Below are positions 26,737 through 35,105 of a stretch of 64,000 nucleotides of DNA, piece after piece. This DNA is from Kocuria sp. cx-455 (GTDB taxonomy: Bacteria > Actinomycetota > Actinomycetes > Actinomycetales > Micrococcaceae): the NCBI RefSeq assembly GCF_014698015.1, contig NZ_JACXBS010000001.1, positions 124,001 through 188,000 on the forward strand. The letters run 5' to 3'. A model generated the notes under the pieces. The model had not been told where the DNA came from. It was given only the letters and a program-made list of their open reading frames with translations, and did not search any database. Numbering within the stretch: position 1 is the first letter of the stretch; the number at the start of each line of letters is the position of its first letter. The position numbers and the translations under genes are program-made.

Positions 26737-27525
26737 TCAGGCGCCGGTGTGGCCCATGCGGCGGGAGATCTCCGTGGCCGCGAAACCCACTGCGTGGCAC
26801 ATGTGCCGCGCTTGTTCCTCACCCACGCGGAAGCGTGGTGCAGCGATCATGAGTCCGGCCACCAGATCGCCCCGGTGGTCCCGGATCCCGGCGCAGATGC
26901 CCACCTCGTCCACGGAGGTCTTGCCGTAGTTGAGGGCCACACCCGAAAGTCGGACCTCCGCCAGTTTCTCCAGGTAGTTCGCCACGTGGGATTCGTCCTG
27001 GACGGGTAGCTCGATGGCGCCCGACATCACCAGGGACCGGATACGCGGTTCGGGCTGGCCGGAGAGGAACAGTTGGACGGATGAGCTGTACGCGGTGTTG
27101 TACCGGGTGCCCAGGGGAGAGGTGTGCTTGATCGGGTGCGGGCTCGGCAGTTGTTCCACGCACACCGCCTCGAAGCCGTTCCACAGCAGCAGCGCGGTGG
27201 TCTCTCCGGTCTGCGCCGTGAGCTCCTGCATGTGCGGGTAGGCCACGCGCCGCACGTCCATGGTGGCCAGCAGCGGTCCGGACACCGTGATCAGCCCCAT
27301 TCCCAGGCGGAACTGGCGGGACGCGGGGTCCTGCTCGACCACGTCAGAATTCTCCAGCGTGGCGAGGATGCGGGAGACCGAGGACTTGTGTAGCCCCACC
27401 CGGTTCGCGATCTCGGTGACCCCCAGAAGCGGTTCCTCCTCCGAGAAGCAGCGCAGGACGGCCAGGGCGTGGTCGATCACCGAGTTGCCGTGCGGCCTCC
27501 CCGGTTGCTGGGAAGTTGCGCTCAT
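26737..27525 (-). CDS. IclR-family transcriptional regulator, probably of the creatinine operon
   Basis: In 262 residues it has an N-terminal winged helix (about 30-70: LLGVTEIANRVGLHKSSVSR with ILATLENSDVVEQD) and a C-terminal IclR effector-binding domain (GLITVSGPLLATMDVRRVAY, VDEVGICAGIRDHRGDLVAG). ATG 27525 has a GGAAGG-type site upstream on its strand. It follows creatinase on the same strand after a 149-base gap with two GC hairpins, so it may be read from its own promoter or by readthrough. Linkage to creatinase, creatininase and a BCCT carrier suggests it senses creatinine, creatine or sarcosine; that is inferred from position only. Confidence 0.85.
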   Translation of the reverse strand: MSATSQQPGRPHGNSVIDHALAVLRCFSEEEPLLGVTEIANRVGLHKSSVSRILATLENSDVVEQDPASRQFRLGMGLITVSGPLLATMDVRRVAYPHMQELTAQTGETTALLLWNGFEAVCVEQLPSPHPIKHTSPLGTRYNTAYSSSVQLFLSGQPEPRIRSLVMSGAIELPVQDESHVANYLEKLAEVRLSGVALNYGKTSVDEVGICAGIRDHRGDLVAGLMIAAPRFRVGEEQARHMCHAVGFAATEISRRMGHTGA

Positions 27526-27586
27526 CGGTGTTCCGTCCTTCCGGAGGGGTGGGCAGTGGGCCGGGGGCTCGGTGCTGACACGGGTG

Positions 27587-27650
27587 GGGGCCGTGGGGCG
27601 GCAGCACCGTCCCACGGCCCCGGCCCGTTCGGAACCGCACCTCCGTGCGG
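27587..27650 (-). terminator. Two GC-rich hairpins between creatinase and the IclR gene
   Basis: GGGGCCGTGGG (27587-27597) pairs perfectly with CCCACGGCCCC (27611-27621) over a 13-base loop. A second stem, CCGCAC/GTGCGG with a CTCC loop, lies at about 27634-27649. Neither has a U-run on the minus strand, as is common for actinobacterial terminators or attenuators. Confidence 0.45.
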
Positions 27651-27674
27651 GGTGTGGTTCGCCGGTATTGCGGA

Positions 27675-28928
27675 TCAGGCGTCCACGATGTTCTTCTCCG
27701 GACCGTACGGGAACTTGGTGATGTTCTCGGCGCCGTCCTCGCCCACCACCAGGATGTCGTGCTCACGGTACCCGCCCGCCCCGGGCTGGCCCTCGGGGAC
27801 GGTGATCATGGGTTCCATGGACACGACCATCCCGGGTTCCAGAACGGTGTCGATGTCCTCGCGCAGCTCCAGGCCCGCCTCGCGGCCGTAGTAGTGGGAC
27901 AGCACACCGAAGGAGTGCCCGTAGCCGAAGGTGCGGTTGGGCAGCAGGTTGTGCGAGACGTAGATCTTGTTCAGTTCCGCGGCGATGTCCTTGCAGACGG
28001 CGCCGGGCTTGATGAGCTCCAGGCCGGCCTCGTGAACCTCCACGTTGATGTTCCACAGTCGCAGGGATTCCGCGTCCGGCTCACCCAGGAACATGGTGCG
28101 TTCCAAGGCCGTGTAGTAACCGCTGGTCATGGGGAAGCAGTTCAGGGAGAGGATGTCCCCGCGGCGCAGCTTACGGGTGGTGGCCCAGTTGTGGGCGCCG
28201 TCCGTGTTGATCCCGGACTGGAACCACACCCACGTGTCGCGGATCTCGGAGTCCGGGAACGTCCGGGCGATCTCGTGGGTCATCGCCTCGACGCCGGCCA
28301 GGGCGACCTCGTACTCCATGACGCCCTCGCGGATGGCCTTGCGGATGGCCTCGCCACCCAGGTCGCCGATGCGGGCGCCGTGCTTGATGACCTCGATCTC
28401 CTCCGCGGACTTGATCGTTCGCTGACGCATGGAGTCCTGGGAGACATCCACCAGCTCGGCGTCCGGGAAGGTCTCCCGGAAACGTCGGCGGATCAGCTCG
28501 GGCATCGTGTCGTCCTCCACACCGAGGCGCTTCGCGGAGATCCCGCGTTCCTGCAAGGCCTGCTGGACCCCGTAGTAGAAGTTGTCACGGCGCCAGTCGG
28601 TGTAGACGATGTTCTCGCCGTAGCTGCGCCGCCACGGCATGCCGGCGTCGATATTGGCCGTCACCGAGACCGTGTCCTCGGGGGTGACCACCAGGGCGTA
28701 CGAGCGGCCGAAGTAGGTGAACAGGAAATCGGAGTAGTACTTGATGCCCTGGTAGCTGGTGAGCACCACGGCGTCCAGGTCCTTCTCCGCCATGATCCGG
28801 CGCAGCCCGCCCAGCCGGCGCTCGAACTCCGCGTCCGAGAACGTCAGGGGCGTCTTCTCGCCGTTGTGCAGAACCTTGAGGCGCTCGAGGTCGGAGACGC
28901 TGGTGGTGGTGTGGGTATTGGTGGTCAT
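27675..28928 (-). CDS. Creatinase (creatine amidinohydrolase)
   Basis: Hydrolyses creatine to sarcosine and urea. The 417-residue protein has the pita-bread fold of M24 peptidases but lacks their metal ligands. It follows the known creatinase sequence closely: FTSYQGIKYYSDF-like LTSYQGIKYYSDFLFTYFGR, NIDAGMPWRRS, YTDWRRDN, the catalytic-His segment WFQSGINTDGAHN, NCFPMTSGYYTALERT with its Glu, FGYGHSFGVLSHYYGREAGL, VVSMEPM and ENITKFPYGPEKNI. ATG 28928 has GAAGGAG upstream. It is third in the operon BCCT-creatininase-creatinase. The sarcosine it makes is the substrate of the soxBDAG operon nine kb away. Confidence 0.95.
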   Translation of the reverse strand: MTTNTHTTTSVSDLERLKVLHNGEKTPLTFSDAEFERRLGGLRRIMAEKDLDAVVLTSYQGIKYYSDFLFTYFGRSYALVVTPEDTVSVTANIDAGMPWRRSYGENIVYTDWRRDNFYYGVQQALQERGISAKRLGVEDDTMPELIRRRFRETFPDAELVDVSQDSMRQRTIKSAEEIEVIKHGARIGDLGGEAIRKAIREGVMEYEVALAGVEAMTHEIARTFPDSEIRDTWVWFQSGINTDGAHNWATTRKLRRGDILSLNCFPMTSGYYTALERTMFLGEPDAESLRLWNINVEVHEAGLELIKPGAVCKDIAAELNKIYVSHNLLPNRTFGYGHSFGVLSHYYGREAGLELREDIDTVLEPGMVVSMEPMITVPEGQPGAGGYREHDILVVGEDGAENITKFPYGPEKNIVDA

Positions 28929-28974
28929 TATTTCTCCTTCGTGTGTGTGGATGTTTGGACTCGAGTGCGTACGG

Positions 28975-29754
28975 TCAGCGCTCGAGCCCGAGTTCGGTGG
29001 AAAGATCGGTGGCCAAGTCCGCAACGGTCTGCTCGAACAGCAGCCGTCCATTCTGCGCCGTGGAACCGCTCGGCGCGGACAGTGCGCCCGTGTGCGGGGT
29101 CCGTTCCGGAACGACCGGTAGCCGGTCGAACCGGGGGAGCAGCGCGGGGTCATGGTCCACAGCCTCGTCCAGGTGCACCAGTTCGGGGTGCAGGTGGAGC
29201 ATGAGGGAGGTTTCGAGGACTCCGCCGTGTTCGATGTCCCAGCCCGGGAAGCCCTGGGGATACACGGTGGCGAGGGTGCTCTCGGAAACGTAGTCCCAGT
29301 AGGACAACAGCAGGACCGACGGGCCGGCGGGGTCGGACAGGCCGAGGTCACGCAGCGCCAGGTCCACGCCCTCGTAGAGAAATTGGTAGTTCTCGTAGTG
29401 GCCGTTGACGAACACCAGGTTGCGGACACCTTGCTGCAGGAACGAGCGGGTGATGTCCCGGGTGATGCCGATCAAGTTGTCGGCATCGAGGCTCAGGGTG
29501 CCCCGCAAGTGGTTTCCCCCGCCGGACTTCTGCTGGGATTTGTATCCGTAGTTGAGAGTCTGGGCCACCTTGGCGCCGGTGCGCTCGGCCGCCCCCAGGC
29601 TCACGGCGGTCGCGAGCAGGCTGTCGGTTCCCAGGGGGAGGTGGGGCCCGTGTTGTTCGAGCGCTCCCACGGGAACCAGGACGGTGGCGCGTTCGTTGTC
29701 GAGCCAGTTGGAGAATTCAGGTGCCGTGGCATATGCGAGCAGGGAAGTTTTCAC
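28975..29754 (-). CDS. crnA: Creatininase (creatinine amidohydrolase)
   Basis: Interconverts creatinine and creatine by ring hydrolysis. In 259 residues the metal ligands of the Pseudomonas enzyme are all present and nearly in register: Glu33, His35 and Asp44 in ALEQHGPHLPLGTDS, and His119 and Glu121 in VNGHYENYQF. Other hallmarks are YGYKSQQKSGGGNH, LLSYWDYV and GWDIEHGGVLETSLML. The start GTG 29754 overlaps the stop of the upstream BCCT gene (GTGA), implying translational coupling. Creatinase follows 46 bases downstream. These specific motifs set it apart from the broader creatininase-like mycofactocin or FAPy hydrolases. Confidence 0.95.
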   Translation of the reverse strand: MKTSLLAYATAPEFSNWLDNERATVLVPVGALEQHGPHLPLGTDSLLATAVSLGAAERTGAKVAQTLNYGYKSQQKSGGGNHLRGTLSLDADNLIGITRDITRSFLQQGVRNLVFVNGHYENYQFLYEGVDLALRDLGLSDPAGPSVLLLSYWDYVSESTLATVYPQGFPGWDIEHGGVLETSLMLHLHPELVHLDEAVDHDPALLPRFDRLPVVPERTPHTGALSAPSGSTAQNGRLLFEQTVADLATDLSTELGLER

Positions 29755-31544
29755 GCGTGTTCCCCTTTCACGGGATCTTCACCCGGCGCGGTGGAAGGCC
29801 GGCGGGAATCTGCGACGGAGGTGTCGGTGAGGATGGGCATCTCTCCGGTGGGGAGACCGTGCTCGTCCACGTAGTCGTCTTCAGGACGAGGATTCGGGTC
29901 GTTAATCTCCTTCTCAAGTCTCCTGCTGTCCTTGGTCCGTGTGACCAGCCTGCGGATCAGGTTGGCGATCATCAGGAAGATGATGAAGGAGAAGGGGAAA
30001 GCCCCGATAATGGTGCCGGTCTGGACCGTGTCGACCACCGAGGTGCCACCGATGGACAGGAGCACGGTTGCCACGGCGGCAATGCTCACAACCAGGACCA
30101 CCCGGAACCACGGACCGGCCTTCCGGGGTGCGGACACGAACTCGGCAAGCGCGTAGGTCCCTGAGTCAAGGCTGGTGACGTAGTAGGTCGCCACGAGGAT
30201 GGTGGCCACCACCAGGAGGATCCCTCCCACGATCGGGACCATTTCGAGCGCTGCGAACAGACCGGAGGAGGTGTCTGCGGCGACCTTATCTGCAATTTCA
30301 CCGCTGCTTTGCTGGTTGTAGTACACCGCGGCGGATCCAATGATGCCGATCCAGATCATGACGATCAACGACGGGATAATGGTCACGCCCAGGATGAATT
30401 CCCGGATGGTGCGACCACGGGAAATCCTGGCGATGAATCCCCCGACGAAGGGGGAGAAGGCGATCACCCAGCACCAGATGAAGACTGTCCACGGTCCACT
30501 CCAGCTATCGGACCAGCTCTCGAGCGGGGCACCGGCTGTGCCGGAGTCGGACCAGAAGCTCATCGGGATGAAGTTGTAGATGAAGGTACCGAAGGTCTGC
30601 GTCAGGTTCGAAAGAACGAAAACGATGGGGCCGAAGAGGAAGACCCCCACAACCAGCACGATACTGAGCACCGAGTTGGCCTCGCTGATGCGCTTCATGC
30701 CCTTGTTGACCCCGACGAATGCCGAGAAAGCGGCGAACGCGGCTAGTGCGATGATGACGATGACCCATACGGTGATGCTCGGCTCCACGCCGGTGAAGGT
30801 GGACAGGCCGCTGGTGAACTGCATCACGGCAAAACCGAAAGAAGTCGCGAGACCCAGCACTGTGGCGATAATGGCCAGCAGCTCGACAACTACGCCCGCG
30901 GGACGCTGCAGGGGTGCGGGGAGGATGTCAACGGTGGCCTCACGGAAGGTCAGGGTCTTCCCCAGATTATGGTGGGAGTAGGCAAGGCAGATGGCAACCA
31001 CGCAGTACATCGCCCACGCGGTCAATCCCCAGTGGAAATAGGCCCAGACCATCCCGGGTTCCCCCGGGCTGTCGGAGCCGGGGACCACGGGAGCCTCGTC
31101 GCCCAGCAGCATGGGCTCGGCAACGGACCAGAAGATCAGTCCCACGCCCTGCCCGCAGGCGAACAGCATCGAGTACCAGGCGAACTTGCTGTGCTCGGGC
31201 CGAGCCTTCGGGCCGCCCAGTCGAACCCGGCCGATCTTGCTGAACGCCAACCACGCGCACACTGCGATGGCCGTCAAGGAATAGAGCACGAACCACCAGG
31301 TGAATCCGGAGGTCACCCACGTCCGAAGATCGTTGATGACGCGAGCCGACCCGTCGGGATTGACGCTGACGGCCACGATGACCGCGATGATCAACAGCGG
31401 GGGCAGGACCGTGATGATCGTTCGATCGACCGGTGGGATCACCCGTCCTCGGAACCGTGGAAGCGAAACCTTCAGCTGCTGATCTGCCTCGGGCACTGCT
31501 TCGCCCGTGCGGTCCGTGACCTGCTGGTCTCTTGACTGGGCCAT
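29751..31544 (-). CDS. BCCT-family transporter, candidate creatinine/creatine carrier
   Basis: BCCT carriers import betaine, choline, carnitine and related compounds with Na+ or H+. The protein is 597 residues with 12 membrane segments and hydrophilic ends. Core motifs are GVGLIFWSVAEPM, YFHWGLTAWAMYCVV, ISRGRTIREFILGV and VATYYVTSLDSGTYALA. In the aromatic box the usual WAWWISWSPF is WCWVIAFSPF: the tryptophans equivalent to BetP Trp374 and Trp377 are Val and Phe, suggesting a substrate other than glycine betaine. ATG 31544 has the near-perfect site AAGGAGGT. It is first in the operon with creatininase and creatinase, so creatinine or creatine is the likely cargo (inference). Confidence 0.88.
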   Translation of the reverse strand: MAQSRDQQVTDRTGEAVPEADQQLKVSLPRFRGRVIPPVDRTIITVLPPLLIIAVIVAVSVNPDGSARVINDLRTWVTSGFTWWFVLYSLTAIAVCAWLAFSKIGRVRLGGPKARPEHSKFAWYSMLFACGQGVGLIFWSVAEPMLLGDEAPVVPGSDSPGEPGMVWAYFHWGLTAWAMYCVVAICLAYSHHNLGKTLTFREATVDILPAPLQRPAGVVVELLAIIATVLGLATSFGFAVMQFTSGLSTFTGVEPSITVWVIVIIALAAFAAFSAFVGVNKGMKRISEANSVLSIVLVVGVFLFGPIVFVLSNLTQTFGTFIYNFIPMSFWSDSGTAGAPLESWSDSWSGPWTVFIWCWVIAFSPFVGGFIARISRGRTIREFILGVTIIPSLIVMIWIGIIGSAAVYYNQQSSGEIADKVAADTSSGLFAALEMVPIVGGILLVVATILVATYYVTSLDSGTYALAEFVSAPRKAGPWFRVVLVVSIAAVATVLLSIGGTSVVDTVQTGTIIGAFPFSFIIFLMIANLIRRLVTRTKDSRRLEKEINDPNPRPEDDYVDEHGLPTGEMPILTDTSVADSRRPSTAPGEDPVKGEHA

Positions 31545-31828
31545 GGGACCTCCTTCCATCGCCGACGGCCTTGCCGACGACCGTTCTGTCGAAAAAAGCT
31601 GGGTGATGGTCTCTCTAACGAAGTTGCATCTAGCAATACGGTGTTGCAATTAAAGTGAACAGCATCACACCTCATTGGTCAAGAGTTCTTATGAATCCGC
31701 GATCTTCAAGCGAGTGCGCGGGATCCCACCACGTAAAGTTCAGTCGAACGGAACCTGTGCGCAACTTTGTTGCAACACTTGTCGGTTCTGCGACCCAAGC
31801 GCAACGGAAGGTGTAGGGACGAACGCGA
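31545..31828. other. Intergenic region upstream of the creatinine operon
   Basis: These 284 bases between the MHS-type transporter and BCCT genes are lower in G+C than the neighbourhood. They hold the presumed promoter of the creatinine operon and several TTGC/GCAA repeats described separately. No open frame looks coding. Confidence 0.5.
31624..31776. promoter_or_regulatory. TTGCA-type repeats, possible regulator sites
   Basis: TTGC-N5-GCAA occurs at 31624-31636, GCAA-N7-TTGC at 31633-31647, GTTGCAAT at 31643-31650 and the perfect palindrome GTTGCAAC at 31769-31776. They lie 80-230 bases upstream of the BCCT start. Similar TTGCAAC/ATGCAAC motifs recur at 33412-33437 before the adjacent transporter gene. 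They may be binding sites of the nearby IclR protein. Confidence 0.35.
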
Positions 31829-33136
31829 TCAATGGGTGAGTGGGCGGCCTGCAGTCTCTTTGGAGACGGCTACGGCGATCAAAGATCCAAGGGCTGCAAC
31901 CACCAAGTACCATGCTGGTGCCAATGGCGTACCGAGAGCTGATATCAAAAGAGTGGCCATGAAAGGCGCGGTGCCGCCGAACAACGCATTTGAGACGTTG
32001 AAACTGACGGCAAAGCCGCTGTAGCGCATTCGGGTGGGGAACGATTCGGCCAGGAAGCTGGGTAGTGTCCCGTCGTTCAGAGTCAGCATGGCTCCGAGGA
32101 CCACCTGAAGTATGAGGATCAGAACAAACGAACCGGTGTCCAGGAGCATGAAGATGGGCACCGTAAGCACCATGAAGCTGATGGACGCCGCCATCAGGAC
32201 TTTCTTGCGCCCAAATCGATCTGAGGCCATTCCTGTCAGGAAAATGAACCCCACGTATGTGACCAGGGCAATGGACGTCGCAATGAAGGACTCCGTCTGG
32301 CCGAGCCCCACTTCCTCATGAAGGTAGGTGGGCATGTAACTGAGCAAAATGTAGAAACCCACCGCGTTCAGTAGTACCGCGCCGATGGTGCGCAGCAACG
32401 TCCACCAGTGGTACTTCAACATGTCCCGAACCGGGGTTGACTTCGTCTGTTCTTGCTCTGCGAGTTCACGGAACACGGGTGCGTCCTCTAGGCGGTTACG
32501 GATGTATCGGCCGATGAGTCCCATGGGTCCCGCCAGAAGGAACGGAACTCTCCAGCCCCAGGACAGCATCTGATCGTCGGAGAGGATCGCCGTGAGGCCG
32601 GCGACGAACAATGAGCCGAAGAGTAGGCCACTGGCCGTACTTGCCGGTACCACGGCTGCATAGATCCCTCGTTTGTTGGCCGGGGCGTACTCCACCAGGA
32701 AGGCCGAGGCACCCGCGTACTCGCCCGCGGCCGAAAAACCTTGAACCACGCGCACGACCAACAACAGAATGGGTGCCGCAATGCCGATCGTTCTGTAATC
32801 GGGGATCAGGGCGATAGCGAACGTGGCGGCGGACATCACCAGAATGGAGAACGATAAAGCCACCGTTCGCCCGATCTTGTCCCCAATGTGCCCCCACACG
32901 AACCCGCCTATCGGGCGGATGAAGAACGAGATGGCGAAGAGCCCGAAAGTTGCGAGCAAGGCCGTTTGCGGGTCCGAGTCCGGGAAGAACACCCGAGAGA
33001 TGGTTGCGGCCAAATAGCCGTACACCGCGTAATCGAACCACTCGACGAAGTTGCCGACGAAGCTCGCAGCAATGACTCGGTGTCGCTCGCTGGAGGTGAC
33101 CGCTTTCGAGGTGGTGCTGGACGTTTGTAGTGCCAC
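31829..33136 (-). CDS. MFS transporter, metabolite:H+ symporter (MHS/ProP-like) family
   Basis: This is a 435-residue protein with 12 membrane segments. Hallmarks of the MHS group are GNFVEWFDYAVYGYLAATIS, FFIRPIGGFVWGHIGDKIGR, VVRVVQGFSAAGEYAGASAF, the central GRYIRNRLEDAPVFREL and FPTRMRYSGFAVSFNVSNAL. GTG 33136 has AAAGGA upstream; the His-rich extension further upstream is not protein-like. Base composition is lower in G+C than the flanking operons, hinting at separate origin. The cargo is unknown; position suggests a compound of the creatinine/sarcosine pathway, or an organic acid or betaine. Confidence 0.85.
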   Translation of the reverse strand: MALQTSSTTSKAVTSSERHRVIAASFVGNFVEWFDYAVYGYLAATISRVFFPDSDPQTALLATFGLFAISFFIRPIGGFVWGHIGDKIGRTVALSFSILVMSAATFAIALIPDYRTIGIAAPILLLVVRVVQGFSAAGEYAGASAFLVEYAPANKRGIYAAVVPASTASGLLFGSLFVAGLTAILSDDQMLSWGWRVPFLLAGPMGLIGRYIRNRLEDAPVFRELAEQEQTKSTPVRDMLKYHWWTLLRTIGAVLLNAVGFYILLSYMPTYLHEEVGLGQTESFIATSIALVTYVGFIFLTGMASDRFGRKKVLMAASISFMVLTVPIFMLLDTGSFVLILILQVVLGAMLTLNDGTLPSFLAESFPTRMRYSGFAVSFNVSNALFGGTAPFMATLLISALGTPLAPAWYLVVAALGSLIAVAVSKETAGRPLTH

Positions 33137-33525
33137 GGGATTCCTTTCGGGCGACCTGCTGTGCAGATGCAGATGCAGGTGTGTGATCAGTGGCAGTGAA
33201 AACTCACTGGGTGGACAATCCGGTTGCAGTGAGTGCAAATAAGTTGTTCAAAGGTAAGATGCATCACATGTCGAGTCAAGGCTCGGAGGGCAAGTTTTCC
33301 TCATGTCGATCGGCAGCGGGGAGGCTCGTAAGAGAACTCGTCCAGAAGCGCAAGGGTCTGAGGAGTGCAAGGGCAAGGAGGGATCGAGCCCGACTCGTTT
33401 GTCTACCCCAATGCAACGTTGTTGTTGTTTTTGCAACCTTATGGTCTGTTCCGCATGATTGCAGCGGCCGCACTACAGCCCGCCAGCCCCGGTGGATTGG
33501 CCGGGGGGTGCTTCTATGGTTTTCG
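33137..33525. other. Intergenic region between transporter and IS110 element
   Basis: This 389-base stretch includes the transporter promoter region, TTGCAAC-type motifs at 33412-33437, and the likely right end of the IS110 element near 33508-33517. Short open frames here have no recognisable protein character. Confidence 0.5.
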
Positions 33526-34832
33526 TCAAGCGGCTAGGGCCACGACGGGTGGGGTGGGTTCGCTGTAGAACGTCCCGTCGCGCAGCATCGCGTAGAGGAC
33601 ATCGGTGCGGCGTCTGGCCAAGGCGATCACGGCCTGGTTGTGGCGCTTGCCCTGTGCGCGTTTGCGGTCGTAGTAGGCACGTGAGGCGGGACTGGCGTTG
33701 ATCGAGGCGAACGCGGAGAGGAACAAGGCTCGTTTGAGGACTTTGTTACCTCGCCGGGAGGGCGACTCACCGCGGATCGAAGACCCGGAACGTCTGGTGA
33801 CGGGGGCGATGCCGGCGTAGGAAGCAAGGTGGGCTGCGTCTTTGAAGTCCTTGCCTACGACTTCGGTGAGGATCCGTGCTGCTGTCCTGACCCCTACCCC
33901 GGGCATGGAGGTCAGGACCTGGGTGAGAGGGTGGGCATCGACCACTGTCAGGATCTCGGTCTCGATCTCCGTGCGCTGAGCTCCCAACTGAACCAACTGC
34001 TCAGCTAAGCGCCCGATGATCTTCTCCGCCGCGCTGGTGCCCGTCACGATCACGCTCTGCTCAGCTAAGGCCGTGAAGATCTCTTCGGTGAGTTTCTCCG
34101 CCAGCCGGGGCGCGTGTTTCTTCAGTACGCTTCGGACGTGGCCCCGCCCGGCGGTTCGCAACCTGGCCGGGGAGGGGTAGCGAGTGAGCAAGGTGATCAC
34201 GGCGCGGTGGTCCAGTCGTGGTCCGAGGACTCGTTCCAGGGCGGGGTGGATCTGGGTGAGGAACCCGCGTAGCCGGTTGCGGACCTGGGTGATCTGGGCC
34301 GCGAGGTCATCGTCGAAATCACATAGCATGGAAAGTTCCGCGATGCTCTCTTCGCTCACGGTGATCCCGCGCAGGGTGTGAGGCAAAGTCCGGGCGGTGT
34401 TGGCGATGATGAACGCGTCTCGGGCATCGGTCTTCGCCTGGCCCGGGTGCAGGTCAGCGACCCGGCGCATGGTCAGCCCGGGCAGGTAGGCCACATCAAT
34501 ACCGAGGTCCTGGGCCACCGCGATCACCAGGGCACCGATGGTTTTGGGCTGATCCACGACCACCAACACCGGGCCGTGTGTGGCCTGCAACCCTTCCAAG
34601 AGGGCCCGGATCTTGGGTTCGGACTGGGGTAAGGGTTTGTCGTGGACGACGGTGCCTGCCGCGGTGATGCCGGTGGCGTGGTGTTCGGTCTTGCCGAGGT
34701 CGATGCCGAGGTAGAGCTGGTGGTCCATTGCGGTTACCTTTTTCATCACTCAGGGGTAAGGGTGAGGTAACCAGGTGGTTCACTCGCCCACGTCCACGTT
34801 ACAAAGCCCCACGCATCGGGTCGTGCTTCTAT
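33508..34832 (-). mobile_element. IS110-family insertion sequence (boundaries tentative)
   Basis: The element carries one transposase and lies between the creatinine and sarcosine halves of the island. IS110 elements lack long terminal inverted repeats and make no target duplication, so ends are hard to see. The 10-mer GTGCTTCTAT occurs at 33508-33517, eight bases beyond the transposase stop, and again in the same orientation at 34823-34832. These may mark the two ends around a CT core, or the left copy may be a guide inside a longer non-coding end reaching towards about 35000. Confidence 0.55.
33526..34728 (-). CDS. IS110-family DEDD transposase
   Basis: IS110 recombinases combine a RuvC-like DEDD domain with a C-terminal serine-containing Tnp domain and are guided by a bridge RNA. 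In 400 residues the acidic residues are in YLGIDLGKTEHH, VLVVVDQP and QAKTDARDAFIIA. The C-terminal transposase_20 region is LTSMPGVGVRTAARILTEV, YAGIAPVTRRSGSS and SPSRRGNKVLKRALF, with the serine region SIRGES. ATG 34728 is preferred because AAAAAGG lies about eight bases upstream; ATG 34749 would add MMKKVTA but has no ribosome site. The gene looks intact, so the element may be active. Confidence 0.92.
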   Translation of the reverse strand: MDHQLYLGIDLGKTEHHATGITAAGTVVHDKPLPQSEPKIRALLEGLQATHGPVLVVVDQPKTIGALVIAVAQDLGIDVAYLPGLTMRRVADLHPGQAKTDARDAFIIANTARTLPHTLRGITVSEESIAELSMLCDFDDDLAAQITQVRNRLRGFLTQIHPALERVLGPRLDHRAVITLLTRYPSPARLRTAGRGHVRSVLKKHAPRLAEKLTEEIFTALAEQSVIVTGTSAAEKIIGRLAEQLVQLGAQRTEIETEILTVVDAHPLTQVLTSMPGVGVRTAARILTEVVGKDFKDAAHLASYAGIAPVTRRSGSSIRGESPSRRGNKVLKRALFLSAFASINASPASRAYYDRKRAQGKRHNQAVIALARRRTDVLYAMLRDGTFYSEPTPPVVALAA

Positions 34833-35000
34833 TAGCGGTCCGTGTGAACCAGTACCGGCCCCGGCTGCCTTCACCGCCTGCGATCATGGTCGACTGGGGG
34901 CAGACATCATGCCGGGACCGGCTGGTTACCTACGCCTACATCCTCCCGGAACCAGGCGCCACGAAAAAGGTAACGGGGGACGGGATTAGCCGACCCCGGG
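34733..35000 (-). ncRNA. Candidate bridge-RNA region of the IS110 element
   Basis: The bases upstream of the transposase (34750-35105) are non-coding, and in the IS110 group this end encodes the bispecific bridge RNA. Two hairpin-capable units bounded by GTTACCT...AGGTAAC occur at 34733-34775 and 34925-34974; GTTACCTTTTTC (34733-34744) is the exact reverse complement of 34963-34974. A copy of the element-end 10-mer (34823-34832) lies between them and could act as a donor guide. The ends and strand of any RNA are inferred. Confidence 0.35.
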
Positions 35001-35105
35001 CATCGTGCAATGTAGTCCACGGATTCGGTGCTGGAATACGGCAGCCGTCAACGGATCCCGCTATGCCGAACGACCGCCAACACTGTCCGGTGGCCCCGTA
35101 AGGCG
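34833..35105. other. Non-coding flank between IS110 end and GntR gene
   Basis: This stretch holds the second GTTACCT...AGGTAAC unit and then about 130 bases with nothing I recognise before the GntR stop. With the bases next to the transposase, the gene-free stretch is 377 bases, unusually long for this gene-dense window. Confidence 0.45.

Noticed and set aside
27675-28928. Xaa-Pro aminopeptidase
   Set aside because: The fold is shared, but the peptidase metal ligands are absent, and creatinase-specific segments such as SGINTDGAHN and ENITKFPYGPEKNI are present.
28929-29429. Upstream extension of creatinase
   Set aside because: The open frame continues, but it is an out-of-frame reading of creatininase; ATG 28928 has a strong ribosome site.
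31545-35105. CRISPR array or tRNA gene in the low-GC intergenic regions
   Set aside because: No regularly spaced direct repeats and no cloverleaf-like sequence with a TTCGA-type loop and CCA-side acceptor stem were found.
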